Of a DNA stretch of 64,000 bases, positions 46,931-55,095 are shown in pieces. Within the stretch, counting starts at the first letter, position 1. Each line of letters starts with the position of its first letter. Both the position numbers and the translations under genes were made by a program. The notes under the pieces are model-generated. The model was not told where the DNA came from. It searched no databases and was given only the letters and a program-made list of their open reading frames with translations. Origin of the DNA: JBBIJO01 sp037445895 (GTDB taxonomy: Bacteria; Bacteroidota; Ignavibacteria; Kapaibacteriales; UBA2268); the NCBI GenBank assembly GCA_037445895.1, contig JBBIJO010000002.1:1-64000 (forward strand). Reading direction: 5' to 3'.

Positions 46931-47320
46931 ATGGAACGAAAAACAAATATGGTAAACTGGTTCGAAATCTATGTAGAAGATTTGGAAAGAGCCAAAAAGT
47001 TCTACGAAACTGTTTTCGAAATCCAGTTGCAACCCGTTCCTATGCCCGAAGATTGGAAAGACTTCCAAATGATTGCTTTTCCATGGGTAGAAAATGCCCC
47101 TAATGCTTCGGGTGCCCTTGTGAAAGCAGTCGGCGTAGAACCAGGCACTGGCGGAACTTTCGTCTATTTCACTTGCGAAGATTGTGGAATCGAAGAAAGC
47201 AAAGTAGAACTCGCAGGGGGGAAAGTACTTCAACCTAAGTTTCCCATTGGCGAACACGGATTTTGTTCCATCTGTATGGATACCGAAGGTAATACCTTTG
47301 GTTTACATTCAATGAAATAA
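46931..47320 (+). CDS. VOC-family (glyoxalase/bleomycin resistance-like) protein
   Basis: 129 aa behind AAAGGAGG. MVNWFEIYVEDLERAKKFYE at the N-terminus and MDTEGNTFGLHS at the C-terminus are standard VOC signatures, with metal-ligand-like Glu and His. Function unassigned. It lies intact between two frameshifted genes, and its strong Shine-Dalgarno marks a return to host-like sequence. Confidence 0.87.
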   Translation: MERKTNMVNWFEIYVEDLERAKKFYETVFEIQLQPVPMPEDWKDFQMIAFPWVENAPNASGALVKAVGVEPGTGGTFVYFTCEDCGIEESKVELAGGKVLQPKFPIGEHGFCSICMDTEGNTFGLHSMK

Positions 47321-47383
47321 ATGATTGAACTTAGCAGAGGCTTCCCACACACAATAGTGAAATAAAAACATTTTGGAATCAAT

Positions 47384-47934
47384 ATGCTGAAAATTCAGTA
47401 TCTCGTATTATTACGGGGTATTAACGTCGGAGGGAACAACATTATTAAAATGATGGATTTGAAAAGATGCTTCGAAGACTTAGGTTTCGGCAATGTTGCA
47501 ACATATATTCAAAGCGGTAACGTCTTGTTCTACTCAGACGAAGAAGACAAAACCAAACTAATAAACTTTATTGAGCAAGCTTTATCCAAAAGATTTTCTT
47601 ACGATTCGCGTATAGTAATTATAACAGATCAGCAACTGGGTAAAATTGTGGAAGAAGCACCATCGGAATTCGGAAAGGAATCAAACAAATACCGATTCTC
47701 TTCTTAAAAGAGCCTCTAACTCCACACGAAGCGATGAAACACGTAAATCCAAAAATAGGTGTCGATAATGTTTATATAGGCGAGAATGTTATTTATTTTT
47801 CACGGCTTACAAGCAAAGCTTCGCAAAGTAACCTACCGAAAATTGTGGCTCATCCTATCTATAAGAACATAACCATACGCAATTGGAATACAACAACTAA
47901 GTTGCTCAACTTAATGAATAACAGAAACAAGTAA
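47384..47934 (+). pseudogene. DUF1697 family protein, split by a small deletion
   Basis: N-terminal part (YLVLLRGINVGGNNIIKM, YIQSGNVLFYSDEEDKTK, NKYRF) ends at a stop near 47707. The C-terminal part continues in another frame (FLKEPLTPHEAMKHVNPKIG, VIYFSRLTSKASQSNLPKIV, NITIRNWNTTTKLLNLM). Compared with the family, about 7 bp including an Asp-Val-Ile-like segment are lost at ~47693. A multi-base loss argues for real gene decay rather than a homopolymer error. Confidence 0.8.
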
Positions 47935-48230
47935 TCCAACTAATAAACCAATAGCAAAGAATGCCTCAAAAAACGCATAAAGCATATATTCCCGCTTTAT
48001 CCTTGAATAAACTCGTAATTTTAAGCGAAGTAGCTTAGTAGTAGAATTGTTTCAAAACCACACTTAGCAAAACGCGCTGATTACGGTTTGTTAAAATTTC
48101 TACCTTATCTAGCAAGACAGCAATAGAAACATATACCTAAGTTTAATGTGTAATGCCATAACTTTCCATCTTTGCCATAACGTAAAAATCTGGTAAATTG
48201 CACTTTTTCTTTTTCATTTTTGGTAAAATT
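47935..48230. other. Intergenic region upstream of gcvPA
   Basis: 296 bp, no gene. CATCTTTG near 48168 is a possible partial promoter box. I looked for a glycine riboswitch and saw none. Confidence 0.4.
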
Positions 48231-49571
48231 ATGAGTTATGTACCCAATACTGAATTCGACCAGGAAGAAATGCTTCGAACAATTGGCGTCGGAAAATTCG
48301 AAGAATTAATTGATGCGATTCCCAACTCAATACGTCAAATCGAAAAGTTTGAACTTTTTCCAGCACTTTCTGAATATGAAGTAGTTACTCTTTTGCAAAA
48401 ATATTCACAGAAAAACTTTAGTTCAAGCGACTACGTAAGTTTTATGGGTGGTAGTGTCTACGATCATTATATCCCATCGCTTGTGAATTTTGTTCTCGAC
48501 CGTCCTGAATTTAAGACTGCTTATACTCCATACCAGGCAGAGGTTTCGCAAGGAACATTACAAGCAATGTATGAGTTTCAGTCGATGATTTGTGAACTAA
48601 CGGGGATGGATGTTGCAAATGCCTCTATGCTTGATGGTGCTTCTGCTCTTGCCGAAGCAATATTAATGTCGTCCACACATAACCGACGAACCGAATTTGT
48701 TTTTGCCGGGGTCGTGAATCCTAATTACCTCAAAGTTGCTTCGACCTTAACAGTTGGTAAAGGGGTGGAATTTAAACATTCAACCTTGCAGGATGGTTCT
48801 TGCGATTTAGATTTGTTAAAGGACATCGTTACCGAAAGCACCTCGGCAATCATAGTCCAACAACCGAACGCTTATGGCTTTTTAGAGGAAGTTGAAGAAA
48901 TTGAACAAATAGCTCACAACAAAGGTGCTTTGCTTATTATGGTTGTCGACCCGATTTCTCTCGGAATATTAAAACCACCTGGCGATTACAACGCAGACAT
49001 TGTTGTTGGGGAAGGTCAACCTTTGGGGATACCTTTGAGCTTTGGTGGTCCTTTCCTTGGAATCTTTGCAACTAAGCAGGAACTTATCAGGAAAATTCCG
49101 GGAAGGCTTTCGGGAATGTCCTTAGACGCAGACGGGAAACGTGCTTTTGTTCTAACACTCCAAACTCGTGAACAACAAATCAAGCGAGAGCGCGCAACAT
49201 CGAACATTTGCACAAATCAAGGACTAATGATGCTGGCTGCAACCGTATATTTGGCTTTGATGGGAAAGAAAGGTATTCAAGAAGTTGCAGAAATTTGTTA
49301 TAAAAAGGCTCATTATTTAGCAGAAAGGATTGCCGAATTACCGGGATACCGTTTGCTAAGCAATCGCCCGTTTTTTCGCGAGTTTTTAGTGCACACACCT
49401 GTTCCAGCAAAGGAACTCGTCGAGGAAGGGAAAAAACACAAGATTTTTCCAGGAATCGATGCGTCGGTATTCCGCAAAGATTTCAATGCCTTGCTCGTTG
49501 CGGTTACCGAGAAGCGAACATTCGAGGAAATGGAAGCACTTTTGAATGTGCTGTCGCAATTTTCAAAATAA
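48231..49571 (+). CDS. gcvPA: Glycine dehydrogenase (decarboxylating) subunit 1
   Basis: 446 aa from the ATG at 48231; an 11-codon upstream extension in frame is unlikely. Begins MSYVPNTEFDQEEMLRTIGVG and contains FMGGSVYDHYIPSLVNF, AYTPYQAEVSQGTLQAMYEFQ and GGPFLGIFATKQE, diagnostic for the N-terminal half-subunit of the two-part P-protein. It works with GcvPB, which holds the PLP lysine and is not in the window, to decarboxylate glycine in the cleavage system. No other gcv genes nearby. Confidence 0.92.
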   Translation: MSYVPNTEFDQEEMLRTIGVGKFEELIDAIPNSIRQIEKFELFPALSEYEVVTLLQKYSQKNFSSSDYVSFMGGSVYDHYIPSLVNFVLDRPEFKTAYTPYQAEVSQGTLQAMYEFQSMICELTGMDVANASMLDGASALAEAILMSSTHNRRTEFVFAGVVNPNYLKVASTLTVGKGVEFKHSTLQDGSCDLDLLKDIVTESTSAIIVQQPNAYGFLEEVEEIEQIAHNKGALLIMVVDPISLGILKPPGDYNADIVVGEGQPLGIPLSFGGPFLGIFATKQELIRKIPGRLSGMSLDADGKRAFVLTLQTREQQIKRERATSNICTNQGLMMLAATVYLALMGKKGIQEVAEICYKKAHYLAERIAELPGYRLLSNRPFFREFLVHTPVPAKELVEEGKKHKIFPGIDASVFRKDFNALLVAVTEKRTFEEMEALLNVLSQFSK

Positions 49572-49576
49572 AAATT

Positions 49577-49885
49577 ATGTATAAATTTTTTCAAACAATT
49601 AGGCAAAAATTCCGTCTAATCTTTTTATTTTTTTTTACGTTAATTTTTGTATATATATTGTTTTTTTCTAAATTTGGATTAGTTGAAAAATGGAAATTAA
49701 AAAATCAAAAAAGGGAATTGCTCAACCAGATTAATAGCCAAATTAGATTACGGGATTCTTTGCTAAAAAGAATTGAATTGCTGAATAAAGATACATTTGA
49801 AATTGAGAAAATTGCAAGAAAATATTATGGATTAGTGAAAGAAGGTGAAAAAATCTATGTTGTCGGAGAGAAAAAAAATTATTGA
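49577..49885 (+). CDS. Septum formation initiator (FtsB/DivIC family)
   Basis: 102 aa. One transmembrane helix (LIFLFFFTLIFVYILFF) followed by a coiled coil (LKNQKRELLNQINSQIRLRDSLLKRIELL) and IARKYYGLVKEGEKIYVV, the family's conserved end. Part of the divisome complex with FtsL/FtsQ. Overlaps the next gene by 29 bp. Confidence 0.85.
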   Translation: MYKFFQTIRQKFRLIFLFFFTLIFVYILFFSKFGLVEKWKLKNQKRELLNQINSQIRLRDSLLKRIELLNKDTFEIEKIARKYYGLVKEGEKIYVVGEKKNY

Positions 49886-50858
49886 AAGGAAAGAAGATAT
49901 TTTTACCGATGATTTGTATTTAGGAATTGATATTGGCGGTGCAAACTTAAAGTATGGGGTTATTGATCCTACTGGTAAGGTAGTCTATAGCTACTCACAA
50001 TCGACAAATGCAAGCAAGGGTTTAGAATATATGCTTGCTAGCCTAAAACGTTTAATTATGAATTTGCAGAACCGATTCCCAAGAATTAAATCAATTGGTG
50101 TCGGTGTCCCCGGCTTAGTTTTAGAAGACGGAACAGTTCGTTATGCTCCGAATCTACCCGAATGGGAGGATGTTCCTTTGGGTAAATTTCTAACCAATGT
50201 CTTTTCACTTCCTGTAGTAATAGATAACGATGCCAATACCGCTGCTTATGCCGAAATGGCGTTGGGCGCTGGCAAAGATGTTAATAGCTTTATATACATC
50301 ACTTTAGGAACTGGTGTTGGTGGTTCAATTATTATAAATCGAAGCATTTATCGCGGGATGCATAATTGCGCCGGCGAATTTGGACATATAATTTATAATC
50401 CATTTGAACCTTTGGATAAAAAGCGACCTTTTCGGACAGGCGTTATAGAAGAATATATCGGAAAAAACCAGATTACCAGTTTCGCAAAAAAGTATATTAA
50501 AGACAAACCCGATACCATCCTTCACAATTACGAAAAAACGGATCCATACTTTATTTCCGATGCAGTTAACAAAGGCGACGAGGTTGCTATTGAAATTCTA
50601 AAATACGTTGGCTATGTGTTAGGCTTGGGTCTGGCAAGTGCTATGAACCTTTTGGACATAAATTATGCCGTTATAGGGGGTGGTGTCTCCCTTGCTCCTG
50701 ACCATTTCATTGTAACTGCAAAGGAGACAATTAAGGAACGAGCATTGCCACATATTGCTTCAACTGTGGAAATTGTTCGGGCAATCTATACAAAAGATTC
50801 AGGCTTTATTGGTGCCGGGCTTCTCGCAAGAGATTACATTAAAAAGGAAAGTGAATAA
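49857..50858 (+). CDS. ROK-family sugar kinase/glucokinase
   Basis: 333 aa from the ATG at 49857, which has GAAGGTG 10 nt upstream (a GTG at 49845 is possible). DIGGANLKYG phosphate-binding loop, GVGVPGLV, DNDANTAAYAEMALGAGK with catalytic Asp, TLGTGVGGSI and CAGEFGHI. The zinc-binding CxCGxxGC motif usual in ROK kinases is absent (NPFEPLDKKRPF sits there). ATP-dependent phosphorylation of glucose or a related sugar is likely. The start overlaps the DivIC gene. Confidence 0.85.
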   Translation: MLSERKKIIERKEDIFTDDLYLGIDIGGANLKYGVIDPTGKVVYSYSQSTNASKGLEYMLASLKRLIMNLQNRFPRIKSIGVGVPGLVLEDGTVRYAPNLPEWEDVPLGKFLTNVFSLPVVIDNDANTAAYAEMALGAGKDVNSFIYITLGTGVGGSIIINRSIYRGMHNCAGEFGHIIYNPFEPLDKKRPFRTGVIEEYIGKNQITSFAKKYIKDKPDTILHNYEKTDPYFISDAVNKGDEVAIEILKYVGYVLGLGLASAMNLLDINYAVIGGGVSLAPDHFIVTAKETIKERALPHIASTVEIVRAIYTKDSGFIGAGLLARDYIKKESE

Positions 50859-51235
50859 TGAAACAAATTGTTCAAACTGAAACTGCTCCGCAACCAATTG
50901 GTCCATACTCACAAGCTGTTGTTGCCGAAGGAAAGTTCGTTTTTATCTCGGGGCAAATCCCATTAAGACCCGATGGCACCCTCGCTGGTGAAGATATTAT
51001 ATCGCAAACACGCCAGGCAATTCTCAATATCAAAGCAATTGCCGAATCGCTCGGAATAACATTAGAAAACGTAGTTAAAACTACCGTTCTTCTTAGCGAT
51101 ATGAGTAACTTCCCTGCAATGAATGATGTTTACAATGAATTTTTCGGGAAAAGTAAACCAGCACGCTCAACTTATCAAGTTGCTCGATTGCCAAAAGATG
51201 CCCTAATCGAAATTGAAGCAATAGTAGTGTTGTAA
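50858..51235 (+). CDS. ridA: RidA-family reactive imine/enamine deaminase
   Basis: 125 aa. TETAPQPIGPYSQAVVAEGKFVFISGQIPL, NIKAIAESLGITLENVVKTTVLLSDM, and KPARSTYQVARLPKDALIEIEAIVV with the conserved Arg that holds the carboxylate. Removes reactive 2-aminoacrylate-type intermediates in the cytoplasm. The ATG overlaps the ROK stop (TAATG), implying coupling. Confidence 0.9.
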   Translation: MKQIVQTETAPQPIGPYSQAVVAEGKFVFISGQIPLRPDGTLAGEDIISQTRQAILNIKAIAESLGITLENVVKTTVLLSDMSNFPAMNDVYNEFFGKSKPARSTYQVARLPKDALIEIEAIVVL

Positions 51236-51237
51236 AT

Positions 51238-51795
51238 GTGATACGTTTAGCCACAACGTTGCTTTTTATTTTTTCTCTTATTCTATGTAATTCATTACAG
51301 GGACAAATAAACAACGATTCCACCCAAGTTGTAGCCACCGAAATCCCTAAAAACCTCACAGATACATCCAAATATTCTGAATTAGCACAAAAATCTCCAT
51401 TAGGAGCCATACTTCGTTCGCTTGCAATCCCTGGATGGGGACAAATCTATGTCCAGCAATATTGGAAAGCTCCAATATTTTTCGCCGGAGCAGTTGTTAT
51501 GTATTACTACGTTTTTAAACACAACAAAGATTACCTCGATTATTCACAACAATATGATAGATTAAAGGAAATTAATCCCAATAGTATCGAATTGTATTAT
51601 CTGAAAATAAGGAAAGAGAATTCAAGAGACAACCGAGACATAAGTATTTTCTTTCTTTGTGGGGTTTATGCACTTTCAATATTAGATGCCTATGTCGATG
51701 CCAACTTGTTCAATTTTAATGTCAACGAAAGTTTATCCGTTAGAGTCACAAATCACAATTGGGGAATTGCTTTCACCTTTCAAATAAGAAGATAA
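51238..51795 (+). CDS. DUF5683 domain protein, predicted envelope protein
   Basis: 185 aa beginning at a GTG just after the ridA stop. Signal peptide (ATTLLFIFSLILCNSLQGQ), then SPLGAILRSLAIPGWGQIYVQQYWKAP, two membrane segments (IFFAGAVVMYYYVF and ISIFFLCGVYALSILDAYVDANL), and a beta-rich C-terminus. This is the usual DUF5683 layout in Bacteroidota-related genomes; function unknown. Confidence 0.78.
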   Translation: MIRLATTLLFIFSLILCNSLQGQINNDSTQVVATEIPKNLTDTSKYSELAQKSPLGAILRSLAIPGWGQIYVQQYWKAPIFFAGAVVMYYYVFKHNKDYLDYSQQYDRLKEINPNSIELYYLKIRKENSRDNRDISIFFLCGVYALSILDAYVDANLFNFNVNESLSVRVTNHNWGIAFTFQIRR

Positions 51796-51838
51796 AATTG
51801 CAATTTCTTTTTTAAATTGCATTTTTAAATTTTTCTCG

Positions 51839-52381
51839 ATGGAAATGAAGTCTATATTTGATACTGTTGAAAGTATTGCAAAGGCAATTTGTCCAGGATA
51901 CAAATTGGTTGTGTTCCGAAACCAATACACTTTGATTGTATCCCCGAACAAGATTATAGACCTAATGATTGAGCTTCGGGACAATCCAGAAACACAATTC
52001 GATATGCTGATTGATGTTACTGCTATTGATTGGTATAATACAAAAAGACACCGCTTCGAGGTAGTCTATTTCTTATATTCATTAAAAAATAAAGCTCGGT
52101 TGCGAGTCAATGTCCCTCTACTTGATAATGAAAATCCTACTTGCCCCACATTAGTAGAGGTTTGGGAAAGTGCAAATTGGTATGAGCGCGAAACTTATGA
52201 TATGTATGGAATTAAATTCGAAGGTCATCCCGATTTGCGAAGGTTTTATATGCCGGAAGATTTTGTCGACCCCGAAACTGGCGAGCCATTCTACCCATTG
52301 CGAAAAGACTTCCCTTTAATGGGGGTTCCCGGAACGCTTCCGCTTCCTCCCTATCCCGAACGCGATGGGGAACCTTCTTAA
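51839..52381 (+). CDS. nuoC: NADH-quinone oxidoreductase subunit C
   Basis: 180 aa. Complex I 30-kDa domain: FDMLIDVTAIDWYN, RFEVVYFLYSL, ARLRVNVPLLDNENPTCPTLVEVW, ANWYERETYDMYGIKFEGHPDLRRFYMPEDF and YPLRKDFPL. In complex I it belongs to the peripheral arm with NuoD. It is alone here; none of nuoABDEFG is adjacent, so the nuo operon is scattered or this copy belongs to a rearranged locus. Confidence 0.9.
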   Translation: MEMKSIFDTVESIAKAICPGYKLVVFRNQYTLIVSPNKIIDLMIELRDNPETQFDMLIDVTAIDWYNTKRHRFEVVYFLYSLKNKARLRVNVPLLDNENPTCPTLVEVWESANWYERETYDMYGIKFEGHPDLRRFYMPEDFVDPETGEPFYPLRKDFPLMGVPGTLPLPPYPERDGEPS

Positions 52382-52386
52382 TCGAT

Positions 52387-52722
52387 TTACATTGTGGCTA
52401 AAGCCGATTCAACCGATTCACTAAACTCGAACACTCTATCGAGCTTAAGGATTTCGAAGAGATGCATTATCGAAGGAATCGCTCCAACAATATATGTTGG
52501 AATATTGTGCTGTGCAAGTTGTCGGCTTGCTATCAAGAAAGCACCAAACCCCGAACTATCTATTGATTTAACTTGTGAAATGTCAATCAACATCGCCTTT
52601 ATATCTGGTTGTGCTTCGATAAGCAGTTTTGCTTTAAGGTCTGGACTATTTTCCGAATTAATCTTATCCGTATGGATGTAAATAATTGTAAAATTTTCTT
52701 TGTGTTCAATAGTTAAATTCAT
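52387..52722 (-). CDS. STAS-domain anti-sigma factor antagonist
   Basis: 111 aa. FTIIYIHTDKINSENSPDLKAKL and MLIDISQVKSIDSSGFGAFLIASRQL; the Ser in DSSGFG is the SpoIIAA-type phosphorylation site. Small regulatory protein for partner switching. Convergent with nuoC with a 5-bp spacer. More canonical than the STAS protein at 35261. Confidence 0.88.
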   Translation of the reverse strand: MNLTIEHKENFTIIYIHTDKINSENSPDLKAKLLIEAQPDIKAMLIDISQVKSIDSSGFGAFLIASRQLAQHNIPTYIVGAIPSIMHLFEILKLDRVFEFSESVESALATM

Positions 52723-52788
52723 AGATTACAACTTTATTTAATAATAAAAACAAAATTAGCAAAATTTGATATTTAAAAGTAATCCGAT

Positions 52789-53814
52789 ATGAAAATTTTA
52801 GTGATTAGAATTTCCTCGCTCGGTGATGTAATCTTGACTACTTTCACTTTAAGATTGATATGGCAAAAATTCCCAAACGCCCATATTGGTTTTCTGGTTT
52901 CGACAGAATATGCACCAGCTCTACATTTTAACCCTTACATTCAAAACATAATAGAATACGACAAGAACCTGCCTTTTTCCAAACATATTCGCAATACCCT
53001 TTCAATTTATAGTCAATCGCATTACGACGTAATTTTAGATTTGCAAAACAATTTAAGGAGTCGGATTTATACCATAGGAAAAGCGAAAAAAATTCATCGC
53101 TTCGATAAACGTAGATTATATAAACTTTCATTAGTTTATTTAAATAAAAGACAACCCTATTTCGAATATATCCCAATTCTCTATAAAAATTCTTTCCCAG
53201 AGTTAATAAACTTCGATGATGGTTTAGGATTGGAGCTTTGGACAACAAATGATAAGAATGGTGTCTATAAACCTTTTTATCGACAACCAAAACTTCGAAA
53301 TGTCGCAAGAGTCGCAATTGCTCCCGGAGCAAAACATTTCACAAAACGACTCCCACAAAAACTTGTAATTCAAACAATAGAACAATTTCTTGAAAAATTT
53401 AACACCGAAATCTTTTTAATTGGAGGGAAATCCGATGCATCCTATTGTTCGGAAATGGTTATTGATTCTACACGTGTTTTTAATATATGTGGCGAATTTG
53501 ACGTAACGGGAACAGCCGCTTTCCTGGATGAATGCGATGTTGTAGTTTCGGCAGACTCTGCTGTGGTTCATATTGCCTCGGCTCGGCAAATACCTATTGT
53601 TGTCGTTTACGGTTCGACCGTTCCGGAGTTCGGCTTTGCTCCCTTTCGTGTTCCACACGAAATAGTAGAGATGAATGATGTGAGTTGCCGACCGTGCAGC
53701 CATATTGGACGAAGCAAATGCCCATTGCAACACTTCAATTGTATGGAAAAAATAACTTCGCAAAAAATTCTCGAAGCAGTAAACAATTTAATAACGAAGC
53801 CCAAGTCGGCTTAG
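52789..53814 (+). CDS. Glycosyltransferase family 9 (ADP-heptose:LPS heptosyltransferase)
   Basis: 341 aa. MKILVIRISSLGDVILTTFTLRLI at the N-terminus, NFYREL-free middle, ALRVAIAPGAKHFTKRLP-like segment and VVSADSAVVHIASARQIPIVVVYGST, then CRPCSHIGRSKCPLQHFNCM, a typical WaaF/WaaC end. Adds heptose to lipopolysaccharide core at the inner membrane. Its end is convergent with the dsr-like operon. Confidence 0.87.
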   Translation: MKILVIRISSLGDVILTTFTLRLIWQKFPNAHIGFLVSTEYAPALHFNPYIQNIIEYDKNLPFSKHIRNTLSIYSQSHYDVILDLQNNLRSRIYTIGKAKKIHRFDKRRLYKLSLVYLNKRQPYFEYIPILYKNSFPELINFDDGLGLELWTTNDKNGVYKPFYRQPKLRNVARVAIAPGAKHFTKRLPQKLVIQTIEQFLEKFNTEIFLIGGKSDASYCSEMVIDSTRVFNICGEFDVTGTAAFLDECDVVVSADSAVVHIASARQIPIVVVYGSTVPEFGFAPFRVPHEIVEMNDVSCRPCSHIGRSKCPLQHFNCMEKITSQKILEAVNNLITKPKSA

Positions 53815-53923
53815 GTTTTACAATTCTGTGGAAGTTACCCATTTGAAATAAGAAACCTTCATCCTTGTTTAATAGGCGCTGTCGGTTTATAATCCAAATA
53901 TTCAATTTCTTTCGATTTTTATT

Positions 53924-54691
53924 TTACACAAGATAAAAAACTTCCGGATTTGTGCCGAGTTCTGGCTTACGCCGAATCGAGAAACGCTCCGAAAGTATCT
54001 TTCTTATTTCTGCCGAGTGATTATTCAAATCGCCAAATATTAAGGCGTTCGATGGGCAAGCTTCGACACAAATGGGCATTTCTTTGCGCGCTAATCTTTC
54101 GGCACAAAATGTGCATTTTTCGACTACACCGCGAGTTCTTGTTGGGAACAAAGAATTTATTTGTTTAATAAATGGTCTTGGTTCTCTCCAATTGAAACTT
54201 CTCGAACCATAAGGACAAGCAGCAACGCAATAACGACAACCGATGCAACGATGCCAATCCATCATAACAATACCATCTTCACGTTTCCAAGTGGCTTGCG
54301 TTGGGCAAACATTGGTGCACGGAGGATTATCGCAATGATTGCAAAGAAGAAGAACATCCTTGTGGTTTATTCCGCGAGGAAGAAATTGATTTTCCTGTGT
54401 AATAAAAGCATTGTGGAACTTATCTTTCCAAACCCATTTTATTTCGTCTTTAGGATTCTCGAAATCGGGGACATTGTGGTATTTGTGGCAAGCGTCGATA
54501 CATTTTGTGCAATTGCTATTTTGTTCGCATTTTGCAAGGTCGATTGCCATAGCCCAGCGTTTTGCATCCAATCCTCCACGCTCAGAATTTGTTATTGTAT
54601 CGGTATTCGAAATCGCATCGTATGTCCATTTGCTCGCAAGAGCAATTCCACCAGCAAAACTCACTATTTTAACGAATTTTCTTCTATCCAT
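53924..54691 (-). CDS. dsrO: DsrO-like ferredoxin subunit of a DsrMKJO complex
   Basis: 255 aa. N-terminal DRRKFVKIVSFAGGIALAS is a Tat-type signal, predicting a periplasmic protein. Four cysteine clusters follow (CEQNSNCTKCIDAC, CNHCDNPPCTNVCP, CIGCRYCVAACPYG, CTFCAERLARKEMPICVEACP). This matches the DsrO/NrfC family. In Dsr complexes it links to the NrfD-like DsrP. Its start overlaps the DsrJ stop by 1 bp and it is the last gene; no dsrP follows before the convergent heptosyltransferase gene. Confidence 0.85.
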   Translation of the reverse strand: MDRRKFVKIVSFAGGIALASKWTYDAISNTDTITNSERGGLDAKRWAMAIDLAKCEQNSNCTKCIDACHKYHNVPDFENPKDEIKWVWKDKFHNAFITQENQFLPRGINHKDVLLLCNHCDNPPCTNVCPTQATWKREDGIVMMDWHRCIGCRYCVAACPYGSRSFNWREPRPFIKQINSLFPTRTRGVVEKCTFCAERLARKEMPICVEACPSNALIFGDLNNHSAEIRKILSERFSIRRKPELGTNPEVFYLV

Positions 54692-55095
54692 TATTTTTCC
54701 CCTCCCGAAGGTTCAACGTGGCAATCCCAGCAATAGGGCTTTACATCTAGATAGTTATGGCATTGGTCACAAAATTGTTGCTTATTTTTATGGCATTTCA
54801 TACAGGCAAGAGTTAAACTCATTTCGAGTTTTTCACCGTTGTAAGTCAACGGGATACCATTCTTTACTAAATACCTTTGGTTAGTTCGAACTACTTTATC
54901 TCTCCATTCATTTAATAAGTCCATATGGTAACGGTTCATATAGTCTTTATCTTCGACGCATTGCCTTGTATCCCCCGGGTAGTCCAATTTGGGTTTTATT
55001 GCCGAACTTGCAGAAAGAAAATTAATCCAAATTGGGGAAGTAAATAATGCGACGAAGGCAATCAATCCAATCATTATTTTCCAAGAGTCGTGCAT
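54691..55095 (-). CDS. dsrJ: DsrJ-like trihaem cytochrome c
   Basis: 134 aa. An uncleaved N-terminal membrane anchor (MIGLIAFVALFTSPIWINFL), then QCVEDKDYMNRYHMDLLNEWRD, the conserved DsrJ segment, and three haem sites CMKCH, CDQCH and CWDCH. Periplasmic electron carrier of the DsrMKJOP complex, with an unusual haem ligand in studied relatives. Tight spacing with dsrK and dsrO. Confidence 0.87.
   Translation of the reverse strand: MHDSWKIMIGLIAFVALFTSPIWINFLSASSAIKPKLDYPGDTRQCVEDKDYMNRYHMDLLNEWRDKVVRTNQRYLVKNGIPLTYNGEKLEMSLTLACMKCHKNKQQFCDQCHNYLDVKPYCWDCHVEPSGGEK

Noticed and set aside
47935..48230. Glycine riboswitch upstream of gcvPA
   Set aside because: No conserved GGA-rich paired core or tandem aptamer pattern was seen.
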